From Oncomelania hupensis (lineage: Eukaryota > Mollusca > Gastropoda > Littorinimorpha > Pomatiopsidae): a stretch of DNA of 64,000 nt. A program made the position numbers and the translations under genes. Positions 56,591 to 64,000 of this stretch are shown piece by piece; positions within the stretch are counted from its first letter, which is position 1, and the number at the start of each line of letters is the position of its first letter. The stretch covers positions 75,301,072-75,365,071 of the forward strand of contig CM072515.1 of the NCBI GenBank assembly GCA_036898135.1, given 5' to 3'. The notes beneath the pieces were generated by a model. It was given only the letters and a program-made list of their open reading frames with translations, was not told the DNA's origin and made no database searches.

Positions 56591-56803
56591 TGTTGATAGT
56601 TTGTTTTCATTGGCAAGACAGTTACGTTGTAATCAATATACGTCATTGCTCATCGTCATCCGTTGTTGTGGGTTACGGGCACTTCCTGTCTATGGGGATA
56701 CGCTATGGAAGTCGAAGTTTGATTTCAGTCAGTTTTCAGTTAGTAAAGTGTTTGAACCTGAAGTTCGTTCTTGAGTTTCTGTGTATGAGAGAGACTCTTA
56801 ACA
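56591..56803 (+). repeat. 5' LTR of the Mag-like element
   Basis: 213 bp, TGTTGATAG to CTCTTAACA. Directly after it, TGGTGGCAGCGAATTTG (56804-56820) is a plausible tRNA primer site with no spacer. Confidence 0.92.
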
Positions 56804-56862
56804 TGGTGGCAGCGAATTTGTGAATATTGATTGGACTCACGCAAGTCAGTGACTGAATCATA

Positions 56863-58854
56863 ATGGCTGATTCGGCAAGTCAGTTTCGTCTACCCCCAGC
56901 GCTAGATATAAATGATGACAGTTTGGCAGAGACATTCCGCACTTGGCGCAGACAGATTGATTTCTACCTGAAAGCGTCTGGAGCTTCAGAAAAACCCAAG
57001 GCAACACAGACTGCCATCATTCTTCATTGTGCTGGCGTGCAGGTCCAGGAGGTTTTTGAACATTTCGTGTTTGAAAGTGACAATGACAAGGACGACCCCC
57101 AGAAAGTGCTGGAAAAACTCGCGGAGTTCTGTGCCCCCAAGTCAAGTGAAGTAATGGAGACTTTTCGTTTCTGGAACACCCCATACCGCGAGCCCTTTGA
57201 CTCTTTTCTTACAGACTTACGCTCGCGTGCTAATCTGTGCAATTTTGGGGACAAGAAAGATCGCATGTTGCGCGACAAGATCGTGTTTTCTACTACCGGC
57301 AAGATGCAAGAGCTGTTACTGCGAGAGAAGACGCTCGACTTGGCGCGCGCTGTAGACAATTGCCGTGTTTTTGAGGTGACAGCAAAGCAAACCAAAGAAA
57401 TGTCTGGCGCACACGTTGACAGGGTCTCAAAAGACGTCACGCCAGGCAGTGACGTCAAACCTCATCAAGAACAACTTGACGCAAGAAAGCCGCAACAAGC
57501 GGAAAGAAAACAGTCATGCCCTGTTATTCAGGAATGTAAGTTTTGTGGATATTCGCATGAAGCACAGAAAACCAAGTGTCCAGCCTGGGGGAAGTTGTGC
57601 AGAAAGTGTGAAGGGCGAAACCATTTTCAAGCAAAGTGTCGCACCCGTGTAAGGGTAGTAAGATATGAAGAGAGCAAACGCAATGATGATATTGAAATCA
57701 AGATGACAGGTGCAATGACGTCAACGAACAAGTGGAGAATGTCGGTGGTGATGCGTGTCAATGAAAATGACGTACGATTTCAGCTGGATAGTGGGGCTGA
57801 TGTGAACACGATATGCAAGAAGTTTGTGAGAAAACACCAGCTTCAGCCTACGAAACAGAAACTAACCATGTGGAACGGATCAACGATGTATCCTGTCGGC
57901 GAAGCTGTACTGGAAGTTTACAACCCAAAGACGTTGTCCAGTAGTTCTGTGTGCTTCACAGTAGTAGATAACGACCTCACATGCCTTCTGGGTGTTGACA
58001 CGATCCAAGAACTAGGATTCATCACAATAAACACTAACGCATTTGTCGGAAATGTGTTGCGTCCTGACTCTGATCGTGATCTTGGTGACTTAGGGAATGC
58101 CAAACTTACTCTTCAGCCTGAGGCAAAGCCAAAGGTACTCCCCAGCCGGCGCATTCCATTCGCTTTGCAGGATGAAGTCCAGAAGAAGATTGACGAGCTG
58201 GTGGAGAGGGGTGTCCTCGTGCGTGTAGAGGAGCCTACAGCATGGGTAAGCCAGATGGCCGTGACCAGAAAGGAGTCGGATGGATCTTTAAGAATCTGCA
58301 TTGATCCGCAGCCGTTGAATGACGCATTGATGAGAGAACATTATAAGATGCCGACGCTTGATGATGTACTCCCCATGTTCCACAATGCCAAAGTGTTCAC
58401 CAAGCTGGATGTGAAGGAGGCTTTTTGGCACGTTCGCCTGGACGAGGAGTCCAGTCTGTTGACAACAATGATTACACCATTTGGGAGGTACAGATGGTTA
58501 AGACTTCCTTTTGGCCTCTCTGTCAGCAGTGAGATTTTTCAAAGACGACTGAATGATGCGCTGAGTGGTCTGAATGGCGTCGTCTGTGTGGCAGACGACA
58601 TCATCGTGGTGGGCCGCGGCGACACTAAACATGAGTCAGAAAGAGACCATGCAGACAATCTGAGAAATCTTCAAGACAGATGCAAAATGAAGAACATTAG
58701 GTTGAACGAGAAGAAAGCTGCGGTCAAACAAGAGGAAATCACATTCATGGGCCATAGAATCTCAGCAGAAGGGGTGAAGCCCGACAGGGCCAAGATTTCG
58801 GCTATATGCCACCACCCAAAGACATACCGGGAGTTCGTCGACATTGTGGCATGA
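56863..58854 (+). CDS. gag - protease - reverse transcriptase part of the Mag-like polyprotein
   Basis: 663 codons from ATG 56863. A gag capsid (residues about 15-180) is followed by two Cys/His knuckles (CKFCGYSHEAQKTKC, CRKCEGRNHFQAKC; about 225-262), an aspartic protease (FQLDSGADVNTI near 308) and RT (TKLDVKEAFW near 514, RLPFGLSVSSE, VADDIIVV near 575). The first Asp and the DD pair are present. The frame is lost near 58804, between RT and RNase H, where the downstream frame begins; the reading is shifted and a few bases are probably missing. The style resembles the Mag / K02A2.6-like group common in invertebrates. Confidence 0.9.
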   Translation: MADSASQFRLPPALDINDDSLAETFRTWRRQIDFYLKASGASEKPKATQTAIILHCAGVQVQEVFEHFVFESDNDKDDPQKVLEKLAEFCAPKSSEVMETFRFWNTPYREPFDSFLTDLRSRANLCNFGDKKDRMLRDKIVFSTTGKMQELLLREKTLDLARAVDNCRVFEVTAKQTKEMSGAHVDRVSKDVTPGSDVKPHQEQLDARKPQQAERKQSCPVIQECKFCGYSHEAQKTKCPAWGKLCRKCEGRNHFQAKCRTRVRVVRYEESKRNDDIEIKMTGAMTSTNKWRMSVVMRVNENDVRFQLDSGADVNTICKKFVRKHQLQPTKQKLTMWNGSTMYPVGEAVLEVYNPKTLSSSSVCFTVVDNDLTCLLGVDTIQELGFITINTNAFVGNVLRPDSDRDLGDLGNAKLTLQPEAKPKVLPSRRIPFALQDEVQKKIDELVERGVLVRVEEPTAWVSQMAVTRKESDGSLRICIDPQPLNDALMREHYKMPTLDDVLPMFHNAKVFTKLDVKEAFWHVRLDEESSLLTTMITPFGRYRWLRLPFGLSVSSEIFQRRLNDALSGLNGVVCVADDIIVVGRGDTKHESERDHADNLRNLQDRCKMKNIRLNEKKAAVKQEEITFMGHRISAEGVKPDRAKISAICHHPKTYREFVDIVA

Positions 58855-60497
58855 TTCAGTACCTCGCCAAGTTTCTGCCAAACTTAGCGAGTGATCTGGA
58901 ACCTATTCGAGCTTTGACCAAGAAAGAAGTCCAGTGGAACTGGACGATCGAGTGTGACAGAGCCCTGAAAACTGTGAAAGAAAAGGTTACACAGGCGCCG
59001 GTGTTGGCGTTCTTTGATCCAAGCAAGGAGCTGGTATTGCAAGTCGATAGTAGCAAAGATGGTCTTGGAGCGGCTATCCTTCAAGATGGCCGACCGCTGG
59101 AGTACGCCTCGAGAGCACTCACCCAGGCCGAAAGAAGATGGGCGCAGATAGAAAAAGAAACGTTGTCACTTGTGTTTGGACTGGAACGTTTTGACCAGTA
59201 TACCTTTGGGCACCCTGTTCGAGTGCAGAACGATCACAAGCCTCTGGAGACAATTCTGAAGAAACCCCTGGGCCAGGCATCACGCCGCATCCAGGCGCTG
59301 ATGATGAGGTTGTACCGATACAACATAAAGTTCCAGTACGTGCAGGGTACCCAGCTGTTCCTCGCTGACACTCTGAGCCGCGCGTACCTTCCACACCCTG
59401 GTGACGACGTGTGCGTGCTCGCGTTTTCTTTGCCTGATGTACCTGACAACACCATGAAGGAAGTTCAGGAAGCTACGGCTAGAGATCCAGGACTGCAGAT
59501 CCTTCTGAAAGTTATCCAGGATGGTTGGCCTGACAAGAAAAGTGATGTTCCTGAGTGTGTGAGAATGTATTTTGACATTCGTGACACCTTGTCTGAACAG
59601 GTTGGAGTCATTCTGAAAGGCGAGAGAGTTCTCGTTCCGGCTTCCCTGAGAAGTGAGATGAGGAAGAGACTACATGCTGCTCATTTGGGTTATGACAGCA
59701 TGATGAGAAGAGCTAGAGACCTTCTGTATTGGCCTGGGATGGTTCATGACATCAAGCAGACTGCTGACCATTGTGAGGTTTGTCAGCGGATGAAGCCTGA
59801 GAACCAAAAAGAGACTTTGAAGCAGCATAATGACGGTCATGCGGCATGGATGAAGATCGGGATTGACCTGTGTGAAGTGAATGGTCATCAATACCTGGTG
59901 ACTGTGGACTATTTCTCCAACTTCATCGAAGTTGACTTCCTGAAGAAGGCGACGGCCAATGAGGTTATCAATAAGTTGCTGGCACATTTCGCTCGCTATG
60001 GCACACCAATCGAGATTGTTTCCGATCAGGGAACCCAGTTCACCTCCAGCGAGTTCCAAACAATGATTAAACAGTGGGGAATTAGACACACGATGTCATC
60101 ACCAGGTCATCACCAGTCTAATGGCAAGGCTGAGGCAGCGGTTAAGACATACAAACACATGATCTACAAGTGTCTGGAGGTTGGCGGCAACCAGTACGAG
60201 GCTTTACTGGAGCTCCGCAATACACCGAGACAAGACACGGGCCTGAGCCCGACGCAGATGATGTTCGGGAGGCTGACGAGAACCAGGATACCGGCCGCTA
60301 CCAATAAAGCAGTCAGTAAAAGTCGGTCGGAGAAAGCCCAGCGGCAACGACGTAGACGGCGAAATTCAGTGAAGCAAACGTACAACAAACGAGCCAGGGA
60401 CTTAAAACCTCTCTGTGCTGGACAGACTGTATTCTATCAGCATATTCCCGGACAACGGTGGAGAAAGGGGAAGGTGCATGGTGAGCAGAAACGATGA
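58806..60497 (+). CDS. RNase H - integrase part of the Mag-like polyprotein
   Basis: Open frame continuing the polyprotein after the break. It has an RT connection (YLAKFLPNLASDLEP), RNase H (LQVDSSKDGLGAAIL near residue 79, IEKETLSLVFG, NDHKPLE, ADTLSRAY), and integrase with zinc finger (AHLGYDSMM ... CEVCQR, near 288-325) and the three acids (GIDLCEV near 352, VSDQGTQF near 405, GKAEAAV near 440). The listed ATG is internal to the polyprotein, not a true start. The frame stops at 60497 shortly after a basic region; the usual C-terminal tail resumes in another frame. Confidence 0.9.
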   Translation: MPPPKDIPGVRRHCGMIQYLAKFLPNLASDLEPIRALTKKEVQWNWTIECDRALKTVKEKVTQAPVLAFFDPSKELVLQVDSSKDGLGAAILQDGRPLEYASRALTQAERRWAQIEKETLSLVFGLERFDQYTFGHPVRVQNDHKPLETILKKPLGQASRRIQALMMRLYRYNIKFQYVQGTQLFLADTLSRAYLPHPGDDVCVLAFSLPDVPDNTMKEVQEATARDPGLQILLKVIQDGWPDKKSDVPECVRMYFDIRDTLSEQVGVILKGERVLVPASLRSEMRKRLHAAHLGYDSMMRRARDLLYWPGMVHDIKQTADHCEVCQRMKPENQKETLKQHNDGHAAWMKIGIDLCEVNGHQYLVTVDYFSNFIEVDFLKKATANEVINKLLAHFARYGTPIEIVSDQGTQFTSSEFQTMIKQWGIRHTMSSPGHHQSNGKAEAAVKTYKHMIYKCLEVGGNQYEALLELRNTPRQDTGLSPTQMMFGRLTRTRIPAATNKAVSKSRSEKAQRQRRRRRNSVKQTYNKRARDLKPLCAGQTVFYQHIPGQRWRKGKVHGEQKR

Positions 60498-60809
60498 ACG
60501 TTCTTATACGATCGAAGGTGACGCGGGTGGAGAGTATCGCAGAAATCGGGTACACATTCGACCAACGTGTATCCAGAGTTCACCCCTGCAAGACGTTCCC
60601 AATATTGTTATCCCTGATCAAGCACGCTCTGTTATGACCCCCAACCAGCTCAGCACTCCTCCCGTCCCTAATGCCATGGACAATGGATTGTTGATGCCAG
60701 ATCCTGTACCACATGATGATTTTGATGTGAACGATGGTCCGTCATCACCCCGACGATCCAGCGAACTCGTAAGAAACCAGGCTGGTTGGATGACTATGTG
60801 ACCAGTTAA
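60498..60809 (+). pseudogene. Frame-shifted C-terminal tail of Mag-like integrase
   Basis: The frame open over 60415-60801 carries RNDERSYTIEGDAGG and GEYRRNRVHIRPT, the conserved tail after integrase in this group. Near its end, from about 60753, a third frame reads through a plausible terminus to a stop at 60807-60809. So there is one more frame break near 60475 and possibly another near 60750. Confidence 0.65.
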
Positions 60810-61093
60810 ACGAACGTGAAGTTACTGTCGGAAACGCTAAGAAATAAAATCAGTTCGGTGACTAATATTTAAAGAGATTTACATTTATTTTCATTAGTTC
60901 GTTAATTGCGTTAGATCCTGATATAGATCTAGTGTTTAGTTTATTTGCATAAGAATGCGAATTCGTTTTAAGCGCTTTGAGTATTTTTAAGTTCCCATAT
61001 ATATTTATTGTTTATTCAAAGACGTTGAGTCTGAAGTTCTGAAATGGTTCATTAGTATACTAGGAGTGTTTTCTATTTTAAAAATAAGAAGGA
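60810..61093 (+). other. 3' untranslated part of the Mag-like element
   Basis: AT-rich, no frame. A purine-rich stretch (aaaaataagaagga) directly precedes the LTR and is the likely plus-strand primer. Confidence 0.65.
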
Positions 61094-61306
61094 TGTTGAT
61101 AGTTTGTTTTCATTGGCAAGACAGTTACGTTGTAATCAATATACGTCATTGCTCATCGTCATCCGTTGTTGTGGGTTACGGGCACTTCCTGTCTATGGTG
61201 ATACGCTATGGAAGTCGAAGTTTGATTTCAGTCAGTTTTCAGTTAGTAAAGTGTTTGAACCTGAAGTTCGTTCTTGAGTTTCTGTGTATGAGAGAGACTC
61301 TTAACA
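61094..61306 (+). repeat. 3' LTR of the Mag-like element
   Basis: 213 bp, apparently one base different from the 5' LTR, followed by the TSD copy CTATT. Confidence 0.92.
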
Positions 61307-61343
61307 CTATTTATACTGAAACCCCCGGCACCCCAACGGGGGT

Positions 61344-62951
61344 AGGGCTGAGCCGCAGTAGCCACATTGTCCCGTAACAGCTCTGTAAGGTCTCCATCGG
61401 GAAATGGCAATGGATCCTCTTCCGCAACTTCGACGCGTTGGGTCGAGGCAGGACTCCACTCTGGATCGGGGTCGTCGGGTCGTCTCGCGCCGTCGATGTT
61501 CCCGATCATCAAATCATACAGCGGCTTCTTCAGGCAAACCGCTTCTACTTCGCCTATGTAAGGAGAGCTGACTTGAATCTTCGCAACTGGCGCTTTCACA
61601 CACTTGCTGTCGGCCATAAGTGTCCATTTAGAATCGCCAGTGAACTGTTCTTTGGCGATTAGGTCTTCTCTGACGATGACCCCACTGCAGCCAGAGTCTC
61701 TTAGAACAGTCACTTCATGATTTCCGACGCGTCCCTTGGAAACAGGCATGTTCTGGACGGTCACAGCTGCGCTGGCGACGACGGGGATGGATTTTCCGTT
61801 GGCAAGGAGAAGTTGGCCATCGGTCATGCACGCTTGCACGTCCGCAGGAGTAGCTGCGCGCTCGGTCTCACTCGGAAGAATGACGCTCCCGCCGCACACT
61901 TGATGGTCAGATGTACTGGTTTGCCGTTGATTGGAGAACCGCCTCTGCCGGTTGCCCGCCGCTGCATTGTCCGTATTGCTCCGCTGTCCGCTACTTTTGT
62001 TTTGAGGACAGTTAGCAGCTCTGTGGTCCGTAGCGTTGCAGGTGAAACAGCCTCTTGAATGCCCTTCCCTGGGAGGTGGCGTGGAGTCCGTGTGTCTCTG
62101 GCTCGTCTCCCTAATTGGATCTGGTTCCCATGGTTTCCAATCTTCTGAAAATGTTTCGTCGCCTGGGGTGGCCCCAGCGTCTTCCCGTGAGCGAGGAGAT
62201 ATCTTTCAGCAGCCTCGGTCACATCATTAAGCGTCTGCAGCTTCTGTATTTCTAAGTGGGTCGCCAGGTCCTTATGACAGGCATTGAGAAATTGTTCCTT
62301 CACGATCAGGTCATGGAGACTGTCGTAAGACTTCCTTTCGCCTGATAATTCCACCCACTTGTGTAGATATGACGATAGGCGCTCCACAAACTGCTTTGGC
62401 GTCTCGTCTGACTTAGGCCGGCATTCACGGAAGCGTTTGCGGTAGCCCTTCTCTGTAAAGTTGTAGCACTGCAATAGGGCCTCTTTCAAAACGTCGTAGT
62501 TTTTGGCGTCAGTGTTCGACAGTCTGGTGTAAACTTCGAGTGCTTGCCCCGTCAGAAGTGCACTAAGTCAAATGGCCCAGTCTTGAGATTGCCAGTTAGA
62601 GCTTTCGGCAAACCTTTCAAATCTCGCCAAATAACTGTCAATCTGGTCCTTCCCGTCGACGAACGCTGGCAATTTTGTAGCCATGTGGTCGCTGATGACT
62701 TGTGGCGCATGCTGATTGTTTTGGATACACGTCAATTCTAGCTGGTACTGAAGTCGTTTCTCTTCCAATTCTAGACGCTTCTGTTCTAATTCTCTTTCTT
62801 CATGCCGACGTTGTTCTTCTAATTCTCTTTTTTCACGCCGACGTTGTTCTTCTCTTTCTTCACGCAATATTCTCTCCTGGAAATTTACGTACTCCGTCAG
62901 CTGTTTGCCTTTGAGATTCAGTTCAACCCCTTTCTGCCAGAAGTCAGCCAT
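61344..62951 (-). pseudogene. Family X gag and protease (broken), right part of split X copy
   Basis: Starts at ATG 62951 (MADFWQKGVELNLKGKQL). A Glu/Arg coiled coil (about residues 20-90) precedes a capsid domain (KLPAFVDGKDQIDSYLARF). A TGA at 62568-62570 interrupts it and the same frame continues after it; a C-to-T change of an Arg codon would explain this. The SCAN-like part follows (FRECRP, then YLHKWVELSG, then VKEQFLNAC). A frame shift lies around 62100, before a CCHC knuckle (CFTCNATDHRAANC) and a protease (LRDSGCSGVIV, about 61690). The frame reaches the R insertion at 61344 and continues at 55785-56041. The layout matches the Gmr1-like gag-protease. Confidence 0.85.
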
Positions 62952-63452
62952 CTTGATGCTTTTCTGGAAAGTTCTTTTCTGGAAAGTTCTTGACTGTGCT
63001 GTACTTTTCTAGACTGTTCTAGAACAGCACTCTTTCTGCAGTAGCGCTGATGCTTGTCACTAGTCGCTTTCGCTGACGCAGGCCCCGCTGTCCTCGTCGT
63101 ATGCGACGCTGCACCACGCTGGTGTTGATGTATACGCTCCTGTGCTCAAGTAGACGCGACGTCCGCTCGTCGCTCTCTCTAATACTTGCGATGTAGCTCC
63201 GAGACTGTCCCTCGACGTAGTCTTGCGGCAGCCACGTAGTCCCGGTCTGTTGTTCGCTCACGAAGCAACTCTTCAGCGACTACACGCCCTTGCAGTCAAC
63301 CCGAACTTATCGGATGTAGTCCCAGTATGTTGGCCCCTCCCGACGCAACTTCTTGGCGGCTACCCTCGATGACTGCCTCTCGTAACGTTGACTTGCTTGT
63401 TGTAGCAGTTGAACCCTTGGCTATGACGTGGATCCCGGCTTGGCCCCCAAAA
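62952..63452 (-). promoter_or_regulatory. X-element leader with two heat-shock-element motifs and tRNA-Pro-like primer site
   Basis: Immediately upstream of gag are TTCTGGAAAGTTC (62962-62974 and 62977-62989) and the longer imperfect ttctagactgttctagaa, as in the copy at window start. Next to the LTR the primer site (complement of 63432-63449) reads TGGGGGCCAAGCCGGGAT. It keeps both ends of the known tRNA-Pro primer site but differs in the middle four bases. The leader is otherwise about 95% alike in the two copies. Confidence 0.65.
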
Positions 63453-63769
63453 TGTTACACTCGATGTTGTTTTTATCAGTAGTTGATTCAGCGCCAATGC
63501 TTGAATTCTCCTGATAGGTGTAAACTCAGATTCGTTTATCCACGCAACCCGTTCAATCATCAACAAGTCTGGAGTCGTCGTATGTAGTTTTCCAATTTTA
63601 TTCAGCAAACATCAACAACTGCATACAATTGCTCAATCGCTTTTTCCACTCTACAATTCTCAACTTTGAACTTTCCACTTTTTACAACTTTCTCAACTCT
63701 AATACAACAACTCTCTCTACTGTCAACTCTCTCTAAAAAAACACCTTTTGAAACAGTGCGGCACTATAT
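63453..63769 (-). repeat. 5' LTR of family X, interrupted at a TA
   Basis: It starts tgttacactcgatg on the plus strand and aligns with the other X LTRs up to the TATA-like region (gcggcactatatata, about 63760). There the match stops and unrelated sequence begins. Confidence 0.85.
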
Positions 63770-64000
63770 ATACTGCTCAAAACAATTGAAGAGCCACCTT
63801 TGTTTTTTGGTCACTTATGAACTTGGTAAAATATCGAAGTATTTTGAATTGTTCAAAATATCTTTTTGGTCTGTTTGCATGCAGCATTGGAGAGTCAACG
63901 TGAAAGTGAAAAAAAAAAGAGTTGAATTTGTTGTCAGCAACCTTCTTTTATCAGGTAAATTAGCACTTCAGGCACGTGAAAAATGCTGCCAGTTTAAGCG
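63770..64000. mobile_element. Probable left end of a Tc1/mariner-like DNA element (cut by window)
   Basis: At the LTR break the sequence runs TA then CTGCTCAAAACAATTGAAGAG, the style of terminus I know from mariner-type elements that begin actgctcaaaaaaatt. The other end lies outside the window, so neither the TSD nor coding content can be checked. Confidence 0.5.

Larger units (their letters stand above)
56591..61306 (+). mobile_element. Complete Mag-like Ty3/gypsy LTR retrotransposon, TSD CTATT
   Basis: 4716 bp with two 213-bp LTRs (56591-56803, 61094-61306) that I see differing at one base (ggggata / ggtgata), flanked by CTATT (56586-56590, 61307-61311). A primer site, gag-pol and a purine tract lie in order, with integrase after RNase H, the ordinary gypsy order. 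The coding region carries at least two frame breaks. It inserted into retroposon R. Confidence 0.95.
56042..61343 (-). mobile_element. Retroposon R inserted in X (11-bp TSD), itself split by a Mag-like element
   Basis: R consists of 56042-56590 and 61312-61343 (about 580 bp) on the minus strand. Its 3' tail is ATGAA-type (plus strand atttcatttcatttcat). The target duplication AGGGCTGAGCC is at 56031-56041 and 61344-61354. The 3' part with a pentamer tail looks like a LINE 3' end or LINE-mobilised retroposon. I see no A or B box, so I do not call it a SINE. No coding frame. Confidence 0.85.

Overview
This is eukaryotic nuclear DNA made almost entirely of transposable elements and simple repeats. 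I found no convincing host protein-coding gene, rRNA gene or functional tRNA gene in 64 kb. The mix (tRNA-derived SINEs, RTE-like, CR1/L2/Rex1-like and RNase H-bearing I-type LINEs, Ty3/gypsy-type LTR elements, hAT-, PIF- and mariner-like MITEs, long dinucleotide arrays) fits a marine invertebrate, most likely a lophotrochozoan such as a mollusc. That assignment is inference, not something the sequence proves.

Layout. 1-1333: 5' end of a minus-strand gypsy-type element, here called family X (gag start, leader with heat-shock-element-like repeats, tRNA-type primer site, LTR). 3.2-9.2 kb: SINEs, LINE scraps, microsatellites and two X solo LTRs with perfect 5-bp target-site duplications (TSDs), one inside a SINE. 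9.2-12.2 kb: dead CR1/L2-like and RTE-like LINEs, the latter forming a fold-back. 12.9-16.7 kb: an AT-rich I-type LINE with a 1238-codon uninterrupted reading frame. 17.6-24.7 kb: SINE, LINE fragments, minisatellites, telomere-like repeats and fold-backs. 25.2-41.7 kb: a tandem pair of nearly identical LTR retrotransposons that share a central LTR, itself split by a 3.5-kb LINE. 45-49 kb: a hAT-type MITE in a minisatellite, a CpG-rich patch with an X-box-like site, and an X LTR carrying a 49-bp tandem array. 49.3-55 kb: PIF-like and mariner-like elements, each hosting a solo LTR of a second family, Y. 55.2-61.4 kb: a three-level nest (X, then retroposon R, then a complete Mag-like LTR element) in which every level has its TSD. 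61.3-64 kb: the gag-protease part, leader and LTR of that X copy, cut by a mariner-like terminus at the window edge.

The most notable system is the element at 25.2-41.7 kb. Its RT and RNase H are Ty3/gypsy-type, but its domain order is gag - zinc knuckles - protease - integrase - RT - RNase H, with integrase before RT as in Ty1/copia. This arrangement defines the Gmr1-like group. Its gag also has a SCAN-like C-terminal segment. Family X looks like a second, divergent Gmr1-like lineage. X copies carry two to five perfect heat-shock-element motifs just upstream of gag, so X may be stress-responsive; that is a hypothesis.

All coordinates come from reading the sequence and the translated frames by eye. 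Family names rest on motifs I recognise, not on database searches.
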